Origin: GCA-2737725 sp965229355
GTDB lineage: Bacteria > Pseudomonadota > Alphaproteobacteria > Rhodospirillales > Rhodospirillaceae
Assembly: GCA_965229355.1 (NCBI GenBank)
Contig: OZ245869.1
Coordinates: forward strand, 1,612,001 to 1,676,000
DNA: 64,000 nt
Reading direction: 5' to 3'
A program made the translations under genes and the position numbers. Shown here piece after piece: positions 51,977 through 60,770 of this stretch. The notes under the pieces are model-generated. The model was not told the DNA's origin. It searched no databases and was given only the letters and a program-made list of their open reading frames with translations. Position 1 is the first letter of the stretch; each line of letters starts with the position of its first letter.

Positions 51977-52957
51977 GTTGCTCTCCAGTTAAGTTCTGGA
52001 CGGGATGTGGGTTCATTGAGATTGCAGCGGATCAAGAATCGCGAAAAAAGAATCTCGGGATTCCAATGACTTACAAATTAGTTTGCGCGCGGTGTTGCTG
52101 ACGCCAGGCAAAGCCCACCTGTTCGATCAGCGCAGGTTTTGCGGCTGCTCGTTCCAAGCCCTGCAGGCGAGCGCCTGTGGCTTCCAACTGTGTTCTTGTG
52201 ATTGCGGCTAGGCGCCAGGACGGCGGCCTATAGGTGCAGTGTGGCTAACATTCCGACATGAGTTCCAACCCTACCGTATTAAACGGAACGAGCGCGTTGA
52301 ACCGCGAGCTTGTCTTTCGTCTGGCGCTTCCGACTACGATGATGAGCCGAGCCGCCTAACGAAGATGTTCCTTTGTTACGGATCGAGTCTCGCACAACTG
52401 CAGCTCAAGTTGGTTAAGCGCCATGCGTTTGCATTTCGGTGTGGTTATTTCGGCCACATGCTTCAAATTAAAAAGCAACTTTGAGGCTGAATGAAATCAG
52501 AACCAGGCAGCAATTAGCGTTCTGATTTGTGGATAATTTCCGCAAGTAGCGTTTTCAAGGAGAAACTAGCGTTTTTCGGTGTTCACTTATTGTGCAAAAA
52601 AGCTCGACCAGTATCGGTCCGTGCACAAACTAGCGTTTAGCAACGCTGGTTCTGCCGCTCAAAACGTTAGATGAAACTCCCAAAGTATCATCAAAGTCCT
52701 ATAACGCTCTGAGAACGGTGCGCAGTGTGTTGTTCATCACTGAAGTTTCGAGAAGGCCTATAAACATTGAATCAATTCCACTCATATAAAGAATTGATAC
52801 CAAGTGCTGTCGATTGGATATGAGAAATCAAAACAGCGTTGCTGCTTTTTCGGGCAGGCTTAAGGCGCGACTAAATCACGCTGTGAAAGCCTTTACTCCG
52901 CACCCCTACCAAACCGCTAAGTGACATTGAACAGGTCTCCCTGCTTCGGTTCAAAGG
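51977..52957. other. one-kilobase region without a convincing gene upstream of tnsA
   Basis: It should contain the promoter of the tns operon and, if the element is compact, its right end. The only repeat structure seen is the TAGCGTTT cluster at 52514-52670. An 81-codon open stretch (52239-52484, plus) has no ribosome site and no recognisable domain. Parts may be decayed coding sequence. Confidence 0.5.
52514..52670. repeat. phased TAGCGTTT repeat cluster
   Basis: Four direct copies of a TAGCGTTT-type core start at 52515, 52547, 52567 and 52631 (gaps 32, 20 and 64 bases, close to whole helical turns), with a fifth, inverted and slightly altered copy at 52661-52670. Read on the minus strand, towards tnsA, they contain CTAGTTTG-like words that resemble the left-end core TAGTTTGAG. 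They may be the right-end TnsB sites, or operator or replication iterons. Confidence 0.5.
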
Positions 52958-54331
52958 TTAACGGTGCTCGCCGAGTGGATCGAATTTGGCCTGAATGAGC
53001 GAAACCATTTCTTCGGCCCATGAGGACGAAAGCAGTGGCATCGCGAGTTTCATTTCCTGAAGTTCGGCAAGTGCTGAATTCACCGGCCGCCCCTTCCATG
53101 ACGCGTCCAGTTGTTCAGTTAAGTGTTGGGTTTGCGATGCGGCGGCTCCGGCATCTGCCGTTATCGAATAAATAAGCTGCTTTCCCAGGGCTCGCAGTTG
53201 ATCATCAGCAATCTGATCTACGATAGCAGACCGTGCTGACCACCTTACCTCGTGAAACCGCTTCATGAGTGCAATATCGTCGCCGGCGAGTGCAGACTTA
53301 TCAAACAGAAGGTCTGTCGTCTTATCTTGCCACTCAATCCCCTGTTCCACAGCAGCGTGGATGCGGGCCCGCAAACATTCGGCGTCACCCAACCACTTGG
53401 CCCTCGCACTCAGGTTCTGCATCACACTCAGTGATTCCGTGGCTTCACGATCAGTGCATCTAAACACCAATGGATGGGTATTAAGCCAGATTGGGGTAAT
53501 TGGGCTCGGACGCCGGTTTACGTATTGATGAAGCGCATCATCATCCACGTGCTCGGTCTCTGCGGGATCAAAAGCGAGGTCAAAGAGGTACCCAACGTCG
53601 GGGTGGCTAGAGGATAGGCCAATGAAGGTCGCAAAAGCAGATCGCACTTTACCGTATTGTGTCTCGACGTATGAGTACACAGCGCCGGGCTCAAGTGTGC
53701 GGGTTATGTTGTCACGACTTCGAGGCATGCTCACTTTGTCCCAAAAGTCTGGAGCGCAGTTCCTCACCCTTCTGCAGAGGTGCAGGGTCGCTTCCACATC
53801 ACAAAGTGCATCGTGGGCGCTGAGATGATCAAATCCATTAGCAGGCGCCAATCTCTCAAGTTTGAAAGTCGGTCGTCCATCGTCTTTAAAAGCGAGATTG
53901 ATCGCACCGGGACAAAATTTTGAAGCGGCCAGCATGATGTGAAGCGCATCAAGCTGACTATTGCCCTTCTGCGATGTGAAGCTCGGCTCAAACAGGTTCT
54001 GATAGAGATTGTGCCGTAGAATTTCCTCATCGAACTGCAATGAATTGTAACCAACAAATATTGTGGGCCCCCAAGCCTCAAACTGCCGCAACGCTTCGGC
54101 CATCATCTCGTAGTGTGACAGCAGGGATCGATCTAAAAGCTGCTCAGCACTTCGCCCTGTTAACCACAGTGCATAGGGTGAAGGCACGACATGTGGCAGC
54201 AGCCGGCACCGCAAGTTAAGGCGATCGATTTCAACCAAGTCCTTATCGGTCTTAATCGCTGCTATCTGCAGTATCTGGTCTGATGTGACGTCCAGCCCGG
54301 TCGTTTCAGTATCGAAGAAAATAAAGTTCAT
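52958..54331 (-). CDS. exodeoxyribonuclease I-like exonuclease
   Basis: A 457-residue protein with an N-terminal DEDDh exonuclease domain: Exo I motif FFDTETTGLD, Exo II motif VGYNSLQFDEEIL, and Exo III HDALCDVEATLHLC. The SH3-like and C-terminal regions follow the layout of SbcB (exonuclease I, 475 residues), which removes single-stranded 3' ends during repair and recombination. It starts one base after the stop of the 73-residue gene and ends the LexA-boxed operon, so it should be damage-induced. That is unusual, because sbcB is not normally an SOS gene. Confidence 0.85.
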   Translation of the reverse strand: MNFIFFDTETTGLDVTSDQILQIAAIKTDKDLVEIDRLNLRCRLLPHVVPSPYALWLTGRSAEQLLDRSLLSHYEMMAEALRQFEAWGPTIFVGYNSLQFDEEILRHNLYQNLFEPSFTSQKGNSQLDALHIMLAASKFCPGAINLAFKDDGRPTFKLERLAPANGFDHLSAHDALCDVEATLHLCRRVRNCAPDFWDKVSMPRSRDNITRTLEPGAVYSYVETQYGKVRSAFATFIGLSSSHPDVGYLFDLAFDPAETEHVDDDALHQYVNRRPSPITPIWLNTHPLVFRCTDREATESLSVMQNLSARAKWLGDAECLRARIHAAVEQGIEWQDKTTDLLFDKSALAGDDIALMKRFHEVRWSARSAIVDQIADDQLRALGKQLIYSITADAGAAASQTQHLTEQLDASWKGRPVNSALAELQEMKLAMPLLSSSWAEEMVSLIQAKFDPLGEHR

Positions 54332-54332
54332 T

Positions 54333-54554
54333 TTAGTTCACACAGGTAAGCGAGCCCGTAAGTAGATCAGGCTGATTGACTGTTGGTTTTCCGGTCATCG
54401 TTCGCGAAAGGATTACGAGAGCTGAATGAAGCTGTGGGGTCAGAACCATGCGTGGTTCTTCAGTGTTCTGTCCGCATTTTAGGCAATATCGACCTGAGGG
54501 CGGTTCGCTGTCAGGACCGAAAAAGACGAACAATGATTCCCGATGAATACACAT
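54333..54554 (-). CDS. small CxxC protein of the SOS operon, 73 residues
   Basis: A 73-residue protein with a CLKCG knuckle near residue 24 and a C-terminal Cys. It lies 23 bases after the stop of the LexA-led gene and one base before the exonuclease start, and this tight fit is the main reason to believe it is translated. The ribosome site (GGGAT) is weak, so it may depend on coupling. I do not recognise the family; a single CxxC could form half a zinc site. Possibly a partner of the exonuclease. Confidence 0.6.
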   Translation of the reverse strand: MCIHRESLFVFFGPDSEPPSGRYCLKCGQNTEEPRMVLTPQLHSALVILSRTMTGKPTVNQPDLLTGSLTCVN

Positions 54555-54577
54555 TGCGTTATCCCAGTCACAGCGAG

Positions 54578-55018
54578 TTACGGTGAAGGATCTACGACGG
54601 GATCAAGATCGAGTTGAGTGCCCATACGATATATCGTGTTCTGTGTGGCGATGAGATTTCGCTCGCGGTCCCAGAAATACACAGGCGATGTATTGATCGC
54701 ACCGTCACGCAAAAGCGGGTGTCCCGTCACTTCACCAAGAACAATGATAAAATGCTCATCAAGGCGTTTACCAAACCACCAGTTGCCGATTGTCGGAAGT
54801 TTTGTAGCGGGATCTGTATCAGTGAGTTTTTTCCGCTGTGTAGCGAATAACTCCTCCAAAGCTCCCATGGCTTCGCTTACTTTTGCGTCGGTCACGTTCT
54901 GGCGCTGTGCAAGGGCAGTTAATCGCGCTCGAACTTGTGTCCGCACGCCGTCCAGAAATTTCTCAGGCGTCACGCTGTCGAAGCGGACGTAATCGAATGT
55001 GCTGTCATCGGGAAACAT
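54578..55018 (-). CDS. SOS-regulated hypothetical protein, 146 residues
   Basis: I do not recognise the family. The protein is soluble and acidic at the start (MFPDDSTFDYVRFDSVTPEKFLDG), helical in the middle (ALAQRQNVTDAKVSEAMGALEELF, cut) and has a conserved-looking WWFGKRLDEHFIIVLGEVTGHPLLRDG end (cut). I place the start at 55018 because AAGGA lies eight bases upstream and a perfect LexA box (55036-55050) would otherwise fall inside the coding region; an in-frame start at 55063 exists. It leads an operon with a CxxC protein and an exonuclease-I-like protein. Confidence 0.75.
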   Translation of the reverse strand: MFPDDSTFDYVRFDSVTPEKFLDGVRTQVRARLTALAQRQNVTDAKVSEAMGALEELFATQRKKLTDTDPATKLPTIGNWWFGKRLDEHFIIVLGEVTGHPLLRDGAINTSPVYFWDRERNLIATQNTIYRMGTQLDLDPVVDPSP

Positions 55019-55035
55019 TTGGCTGATCCTTGAGT

Positions 55036-55050
55036 GTTCATGGTTTGTTC
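55036..55050 (-). promoter_or_regulatory. LexA box of the exonuclease operon
   Basis: GTTC-ATGGTTT-GTTC matches the alphaproteobacterial LexA site (GTTC-N7-GTTC) exactly and sits 18 bases ahead of the preferred start of the 146-residue gene, over the expected promoter. Confidence 0.75.
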
Positions 55051-55235
55051 TCAAGGGCTGCATAGCGGAAATCGAAAGGTATGTTCAACATGACGACCTT
55101 ATTCTTTCGCGCCCCAAACGCATTTTTCTTCATTTTTTAGGGTGAGCTGGCTCAACGGCACACCATTAGTAGGCCCGGGGTAGACCCAAGGGAGAGCTCA
55201 GTTCGTCAACGCTTGGCCGCGAACCAGCAACGCGT

Positions 55236-55269
55236 CGCTATAAAGTAACGATATCGTTTCCTTATAGCG
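55236..55269. repeat. 34-base composite dyad
   Basis: CGCTATAA (55236-55243) and TTATAGCG (55262-55269) flank the 12-base palindrome AACGATATCGTT (55247-55258); both dyads share the same centre. Only the three-base joints AGT and TCC break symmetry. It lies 135 bases before the 150-residue gene. It could be a strong operator or a recombinase or partition site. Confidence 0.6.
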
Positions 55270-55332
55270 GCGAATCGACTGTGTGCTCGTAACTGAGCCG
55301 AGGATTCAAAAAATTATTCAAAAAAGTGCGCC

Positions 55333-55354
55333 GAAAGTGGGCCGCGCCACTTTC
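55333..55354 (+). repeat. leader hairpin of the 150-residue gene
   Basis: GAAAGTGG and CCACTTTC, eight-base arms with a six-base loop, in the presumed 5' leader of the gene starting at 55404. The GAAAGTG core is shared with the hairpin after the gene. Confidence 0.5.
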
Positions 55355-55403
55355 AATGAGCCCACGTCCTCAGAGTTCAAGTAACTCACAGAGGACTCGT
55401 CTC

Positions 55404-55856
55404 ATGTTCACTTCTACAAACCACACCCACTTCTTTCCTGAAACCGCACCGCTCAAGGCGACTACTAAAAGTAAGCTTCATCCAGCGGTTCAGCGTTTCT
55501 ACAGCAAGCATCCCATCTTGGTTTTGACGACGGCCGGCCGTATCGCTCGTCGCGATCCCGATGCGGTCGCGATGTTGGATATTCGACAAGACGGTGAGCA
55601 CTTTTATTTGGTGGGCAAGTTTGCCGGTCAGTGTGATGAATGGCGCACCATTTGCAGCCACGGCAGCTTCTTCTCAGCGCTCCGAACTTGGCTGTACCTG
55701 CACGGGATCGCTCGGAAGGGCGAATGGCACAGCAGGGTTTTGCCTGAACTTCAACTGCTGGCGATCACGGCTTCGGCTATGACCGCTCAAAGCGGACTTG
55801 CATATCAGTATGTCGCTGAGTTGCGTGCCGCCTTGTCGTTTGTGCCAGTTCCCTAA
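55404..55856 (+). CDS. hypothetical protein, 150 residues, flanked by hairpins
   Basis: I do not recognise the family. The middle part (VAMLDIRQDGEHFYLVGKFAGQCDEWRTI, cut, residues about 52-80) reads like a small beta-domain, and the C-terminal half is helical (LLAITASAMTAQSGLAYQYVAELRAAL, cut). The ATG at 55404 follows an AGAGGA ribosome site; the frame open from 55326 runs through a hairpin and is unlikely. It is monocistronic, set between the two SOS units on the opposite strand, with its own promoter region containing the 34-base dyad. Confidence 0.65.
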   Translation: MFTSTNHTHFFPETAPLKATTKSKLHPAVQRFYSKHPILVLTTAGRIARRDPDAVAMLDIRQDGEHFYLVGKFAGQCDEWRTICSHGSFFSALRTWLYLHGIARKGEWHSRVLPELQLLAITASAMTAQSGLAYQYVAELRAALSFVPVP

Positions 55857-55873
55857 GAGGCGTGTATACCGTG

Positions 55874-55907
55874 ACGTGAAAGTGCGCTGTTGAAAGCACT
55901 TTCACGT
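55874..55907. terminator. hairpin between the 150-residue gene and dnaE2
   Basis: ACGTGAAAGTGC and GCACTTTCACGT, 12-base perfect arms with a ten-base loop, between two convergent genes. No T run follows, so termination is likely but not certain. Confidence 0.6.
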
Positions 55908-55974
55908 CGGAGGGAGAACTTGCTTGCAAGCAACGCTAACACTGCTGTCGTACACGCCTAATGCGAGCGCGCTT

Positions 55975-58900
55975 CTAATGAAAGTTCCTCACTTTCGCTA
56001 ACTTCGGCTCTTTACGGGGATCGCGAACATCCGCAATCACGTTTACATCTCGCGGATGCTTCCAAACTGATCCCGGCTGGGACGCTTCTTCTTTTGGATC
56101 ACGGCTATCCCGTCCTCCACCTCGCTCCGCGCCATCAGCACGAGCAGCCACAGAAATGCTTTCACCGTCTCGCTCGCCGATATGTCTGAGAAGCGGCGTT
56201 AGGTTCTCCAGTTGCTCTACAACCACGTGAATCACTTCACCCTCTCGCTGGACTCGGCCAATGCATCCGATCATTCCAGCGGCCATAATGACTGGCCGGA
56301 ACTTTTCGAAAAGGTTTGGCCACACCACTAAGTTTGCGATCCCGCTCTCATCTTCCAATGTGATGAATGTCACACCATTTGCTGAACCCGGCTGTTGTCG
56401 AACGAACACCAATCCGGCGATCCTGATCCGTGCTTTATCTTTTGCAACTTTGACAACCTTTAACGGTGACCAACGTTGCTGACCGAGTAATTCACGAATG
56501 AATGATAATGGGTGGGCACCCAAAGAAAACGAAAGTGTCTGGTAATCTTGAATGCAATCGCCGCCGGCGCTGAGCGGATTGAGATTAACCTCAGGCTCGA
56601 TCAATTCTGGCACGTGATTCGCTTCGCGCTTATCAGCCGCAGCAAACAAAGGTAGTGGTTTTGAACGCAGGCCCTTAATTGTCCAAGATGCCTTGTGACG
56701 ATCAACTTCAAGTGACTTGAAGGCATTACCATCAGCCAACAGCTCTAACTGAGCTTCGGTCACTTCTGTACGTCTCACGAATTCTTCAATTGAGGCGTAT
56801 GGCTTGTATCGAGAGCTGACAATTAACGCGGCGGTTTCTTCCTTAAAGCCTTTTATGTATCGCAGCCCCATTCGCACCGATAACTGATTACCTGCTTGCT
56901 CCAAGGTGCAATTCCATCGGCTCGTATTGATGTCTACAGGAAGCACGTTCACATCATGCTCACGCGCATCCCGGATCAACTGCGCAGGCGCATAGAAGCC
57001 CATCGGTTGAGAATTCAGGATCGCGCACAGAAACACTTCAGGATGGTGACACTTAATCCAGGATGATGCGTAAATGAGAATTGCGAATGACGCAGAATGA
57101 CTTTCAGGAAAACCATACGTGCCAAACCCTTCAATCTGCGTGAAGCATCGTTGCGCAAAATCCATATCGTATCCGTTACGAACCATGCCGGTGATAAATT
57201 CCTGTCGGAACTGCGCAATTGTCCCTTTGCTTTTGAATGATGCCATTGAGCGACGCAGCTGGTCGGCCCGGCTTGGTGAAAATCCTGCAGCGACAATGGC
57301 AATCTGCATTGCTTGTTCCTGGAATAATGGGACGCCCAAGGTCTTTCCAAGAACCTTCTCCAACTCTTTCGAGGGAAACGTAATCTTCTCACGGCCTTCA
57401 CGACGACGAAGATATGGATGCACCATATCCCCTTGAATTGGCCCGGGCCGCACAATTGCACATTCGATGACTAGATCGTAAAATGTGCGCGGCTTTAGAC
57501 GCGGCAACATGCTCATCTGTGCGCGGCTTTCCACCTGAAATACTCCAACACTGTCAGCATGGCAAAGCATGTCATAGACCTTGGGGTCTTCTGCAGGGAT
57601 CGTCGCCAATTGAAGATCAACCCCTTTCTCTTCAGAGAGGTGCTCGAACGATTTTTGGATGCATGTGAGCATTCCTAACGCCAAAACATCGACCTTCATC
57701 ATGCCCAGATAATCGAGGTCGTCTTTATCCCACTCGACAATTGAGCGGTTTGCCATGCGAGCTGGTTCAATCGGCACAAGTTCGTCGAGCCTACCTTTGG
57801 CGATTACGAATCCCCCGGTGTGCTGGGACAAGTAACGAGGGAATCCAATAATTTCCCCCACCAAGCTCAACATCATGCGGACGCGAGGATCATCTGGATT
57901 GATGCCAGCCTCTCGCACCTGTTTGTCGGGTACAGGTTCGTTCCCCCACCCCCAAACAGTCTTAGCGATCTGCTTTGAAACATCTTCCGGCAGTCCGAGC
58001 ACCTTGCCAACTTCGCGGACAGCTTTTTTGCTACGATAATGAATTACGGTCGCGACAATAGCTGCGCGATCGCGGCTATATGTTTCGTAAATCCACTGAA
58101 TAACTTCTTCGCGGCGATCGTTTTGGAAATCCACATCGATGTCAGGTGGCTCATTACGATCTGCGCTAATAAAGCGCTCAAACAGAACGTCCATCTGGGC
58201 CGGGTCGATAGACGTAACGCCAAGACAAAAACAAACAGCAGAGTTTGCGGCACTGCCACGCCCTTGACACAAAATGTCTCTGGACCGGGCAAAATCCACA
58301 ATGCGCCAAACAGTCAGGAAGTAAGGCGCATACTTAAGTTCTTTGATAAGCCGGAGCTCATGTTCAATCTGCTTCTCAACCTTCTCCGGCACACCTTGCG
58401 GATACCGCCAAGCCTTGCCCTTATCTGTTAGTTCTATAAGAGCTTCCTGAGCAGTTAAGCCCGGAAACAGGTGCTCATCAGGGTATTGATACTTGAGTTC
58501 GTCGAGGGAAAACTTGCAGCGTGCAGCAATTTCAACAGTTCTAGCTACTGCCCGCTCGTGACCCGGAAATAGCCGCAACATTTCTTCAGGGGGTTTGATA
58601 AAGCGATCCGAGGATAGCTCGCGCTTGTAGCCAAGCTCTTCGATTGTGCAGCCTTCGCGAATGCAGGTCACAATATCCTGCAAAATGCGGCGCTGATTAA
58701 TGTGGTACAGCACATCATTGGTAATGACGGTTGGAACACCTGCTTCGTAGGCGATCTCATTCAACTCATGCAGCCGCATCAATTCGGCGGGCTGAAAGCG
58801 TCGCGTTAGCGCCATGTAGCAACGATTTGGAAAATCCCGCTTTAAGGTAATGAGGTTTCGCTTTAGCTCTACGTTTGGTTCGTCGGCGACCTCAATAATT

Positions 58901-59259
58901 ATCTGGCCTTCGCCATACTCTTTGAGATCTTCATAATGGAGTGTGCAGGCACCTTTGCCAGCGCGCTTCTTTCCTACGGATAGAAGACGTGAAAGTCGGC
59001 CGTAAGCATCTTTGTCCATCGGATAGCAAAGAAGACTTCGCCCATCGACGAAATCTAACCGGCATCCAATAATAAGCTGAATGCCGATCTTCTGGGCTTC
59101 TGCGTGGGCACGCACGATGCCAGCCAGGCTATTGCGATCAGTCACAGCTATCGCCGAGAGCCCCAATTGCTTGGCAGTGAACACCAGCTTTGCAGCGTGA
59201 GAAGCGCCACGTAAGAAAGAGTAATTAGTCGTGACTTGAAGTTCGGCATACTCCGTCAT
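55975..59259 (-). CDS. dnaE2: error-prone DNA polymerase DnaE2
   Basis: A 1094-residue C-family polymerase that, with ImuA and ImuB, carries out damage-induced mutagenesis in bacteria lacking pol V. An N-terminal PHP domain (YAELQVTTNYSFLRGAS) is followed by the polymerase core with the catalytic PPDIDVDFQNDRR, and an OB fold near residues 960-1030 (RIRIAGLVFVRQQPGSANG). The Gly/Arg-rich insert near the C-terminus (ADGAERGGGRDSRDP) and short end are DnaE2-like. The ATG overlaps the imuB stop (ATGA). Under control of the LexA box ahead of imuA. Confidence 0.95.
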   Translation of the reverse strand: MTEYAELQVTTNYSFLRGASHAAKLVFTAKQLGLSAIAVTDRNSLAGIVRAHAEAQKIGIQLIIGCRLDFVDGRSLLCYPMDKDAYGRLSRLLSVGKKRAGKGACTLHYEDLKEYGEGQIIIEVADEPNVELKRNLITLKRDFPNRCYMALTRRFQPAELMRLHELNEIAYEAGVPTVITNDVLYHINQRRILQDIVTCIREGCTIEELGYKRELSSDRFIKPPEEMLRLFPGHERAVARTVEIAARCKFSLDELKYQYPDEHLFPGLTAQEALIELTDKGKAWRYPQGVPEKVEKQIEHELRLIKELKYAPYFLTVWRIVDFARSRDILCQGRGSAANSAVCFCLGVTSIDPAQMDVLFERFISADRNEPPDIDVDFQNDRREEVIQWIYETYSRDRAAIVATVIHYRSKKAVREVGKVLGLPEDVSKQIAKTVWGWGNEPVPDKQVREAGINPDDPRVRMMLSLVGEIIGFPRYLSQHTGGFVIAKGRLDELVPIEPARMANRSIVEWDKDDLDYLGMMKVDVLALGMLTCIQKSFEHLSEEKGVDLQLATIPAEDPKVYDMLCHADSVGVFQVESRAQMSMLPRLKPRTFYDLVIECAIVRPGPIQGDMVHPYLRRREGREKITFPSKELEKVLGKTLGVPLFQEQAMQIAIVAAGFSPSRADQLRRSMASFKSKGTIAQFRQEFITGMVRNGYDMDFAQRCFTQIEGFGTYGFPESHSASFAILIYASSWIKCHHPEVFLCAILNSQPMGFYAPAQLIRDAREHDVNVLPVDINTSRWNCTLEQAGNQLSVRMGLRYIKGFKEETAALIVSSRYKPYASIEEFVRRTEVTEAQLELLADGNAFKSLEVDRHKASWTIKGLRSKPLPLFAAADKREANHVPELIEPEVNLNPLSAGGDCIQDYQTLSFSLGAHPLSFIRELLGQQRWSPLKVVKVAKDKARIRIAGLVFVRQQPGSANGVTFITLEDESGIANLVVWPNLFEKFRPVIMAAGMIGCIGRVQREGEVIHVVVEQLENLTPLLRHIGERDGESISVAARADGAERGGGRDSRDPKEEASQPGSVWKHPRDVNVIADVRDPRKEPKLAKVRNFH

Positions 59260-60770
59260 GCGAATACGCCGTGCATGTACCAGGCGAACACGCCGTTCGC
59301 GTTGGCGCGATTATCCCGGAAAATCCAATAGCGCTTGCCTTCATCATCCTCGACTTTGAAATAGTCGCGAACTGAAGGTCTTTCATTAGATTGAGCCCAC
59401 CACTCTTCTCTGATGCGCTCTGGGGCTTCAGCCCGCTTAACTTTGTGAACCTTATTCCGCCAGCGAAACATCAGAGGTGGATGGTCAGGCATCATCGCTG
59501 TTACTTCGATGTGCTCAGGCGGCTCATAGAGATGGATCGGACGGTGCTCAGCTTTGAGCCATTTGCCCGTAGCTTCAGAATTCACCGATACACGTCTAAC
59601 GCTGCGTTCGGGTATTCCACTCTGCGTCGCTGAAGCTTTATACAAGCTCGCATGTCCGTGCCGATTAGAAAGGCGATCTGTAAGGACAGTCAAGTCGCGG
59701 CTATCAGCATCTCCAACAGCCAAAGCGTTTATCTGCTTGGGCACCGTGAGTTCTGTCATATTGGCTGTGAGCGTAATCAACTCGATCCCAAAACCGGGGT
59801 CGACGTTTTCAAGATGCTCTATAAACATCCTTGCGATGTGCTTTGGGTCACGTGTCGCCGAATTTGGGACAACGCGAATGCCCTGGTTGGTGTTGTCAAC
59901 GCGCTCAAAGACAAGATCTAAGCGCTTGGCCCCCTCGGCCACTAGCTCAAGGCGCTGGCAGAGCCGTTCGCAGAGTATATTGACGGACTTCTCCAACCCC
60001 TCACGAGTGGCAATCGGCTCTGCGAATTTCAGTATCTCGCATTTACTCTCTGGCGGAAGGACAGGGCTTATTGTTTCAGGGGAAAGACCAAGCGCTTGAT
60101 CTAAACGCTTCACTACATCTCGGCTAAATCGGTGTGGGATTGTTTTGCGTGGCAATCGCAGAAGATCATCAACAGTTCTGACACCCACACGGCGCAGCCC
60201 ATCAACAGCTTCGTTTTTCAGGCGTAACGCCGCCACGGGCAAATGCAGCAATGCGGCCTTTGTATCTGATGACTTAATAACGCCTTCGTTTCCATAATGC
60301 GCGCAGGCCCACGCAGATCCAGGCGTGTCAGCAATTGCGACATGCGCAGTCAAGTTGCTCTTTTGAAGGCGAGCAACGATGGCATTCAGCATTTCTTGCT
60401 CACCACCAAACAGATGGTCAGTGCCCGTTGCATCAATCCACAAACCGTCTGGCTGATCTGCTGAAACCAGAGGACTAAAATCTAATGCCCAGACTGCAAA
60501 TTTATCGAGCGTGCGCGCATCGTCCACGGGATCGGCACAACCAACCATCAACGGCTCAGTGCATATTGCGCGGGCATGCGCGAGCGTCATCCCTGGCCCT
60601 AATCCCGCTCCGGCAGCGCGTGGGCAAGCAGCGACTAGAACCTGCGACTGGCGAGTTCTGTCGACAACAACGAAGGGACCATTAGGCGATTTGTTCTGTC
60701 GAGCTAATCGGCGCAGACGTAGTTCTGCTGCCCACCATCGAAAGTAAACGGAAATTACTCGACGAACCAT
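59256..60770 (-). CDS. imuB: ImuB, Y-family-like mutasome subunit
   Basis: A 504-residue protein with the overall fold of a Y-family polymerase but lacking the catalytic acids: the start reads RVISVYFRWWAAELRLRR where DinB has its first Asp. It includes the little finger and an extended C-terminus (from about 370). ImuB acts as the hub that binds the beta clamp, ImuA and DnaE2. The ATG at 60770 is preferred; a TTG at 60779 is in frame. It overlaps imuA by 89 bases, much more than usual coupling overlaps. Confidence 0.93.
   Translation of the reverse strand: MVRRVISVYFRWWAAELRLRRLARQNKSPNGPFVVVDRTRQSQVLVAACPRAAGAGLGPGMTLAHARAICTEPLMVGCADPVDDARTLDKFAVWALDFSPLVSADQPDGLWIDATGTDHLFGGEQEMLNAIVARLQKSNLTAHVAIADTPGSAWACAHYGNEGVIKSSDTKAALLHLPVAALRLKNEAVDGLRRVGVRTVDDLLRLPRKTIPHRFSRDVVKRLDQALGLSPETISPVLPPESKCEILKFAEPIATREGLEKSVNILCERLCQRLELVAEGAKRLDLVFERVDNTNQGIRVVPNSATRDPKHIARMFIEHLENVDPGFGIELITLTANMTELTVPKQINALAVGDADSRDLTVLTDRLSNRHGHASLYKASATQSGIPERSVRRVSVNSEATGKWLKAEHRPIHLYEPPEHIEVTAMMPDHPPLMFRWRNKVHKVKRAEAPERIREEWWAQSNERPSVRDYFKVEDDEGKRYWIFRDNRANANGVFAWYMHGVFA

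Noticed and set aside
52067..52090. TGACTTACAAATTAGTTTG as the second transposon end
   Set aside because: It resembles the left-end word TGACTTATAATTTGAGTC but in the same orientation, whereas the two ends must be inverted.
52239..52484. 81-codon plus-strand frame upstream of tnsA
   Set aside because: No ribosome site, no recognisable domain and neighbouring frames full of stops; treated as non-coding or decayed.
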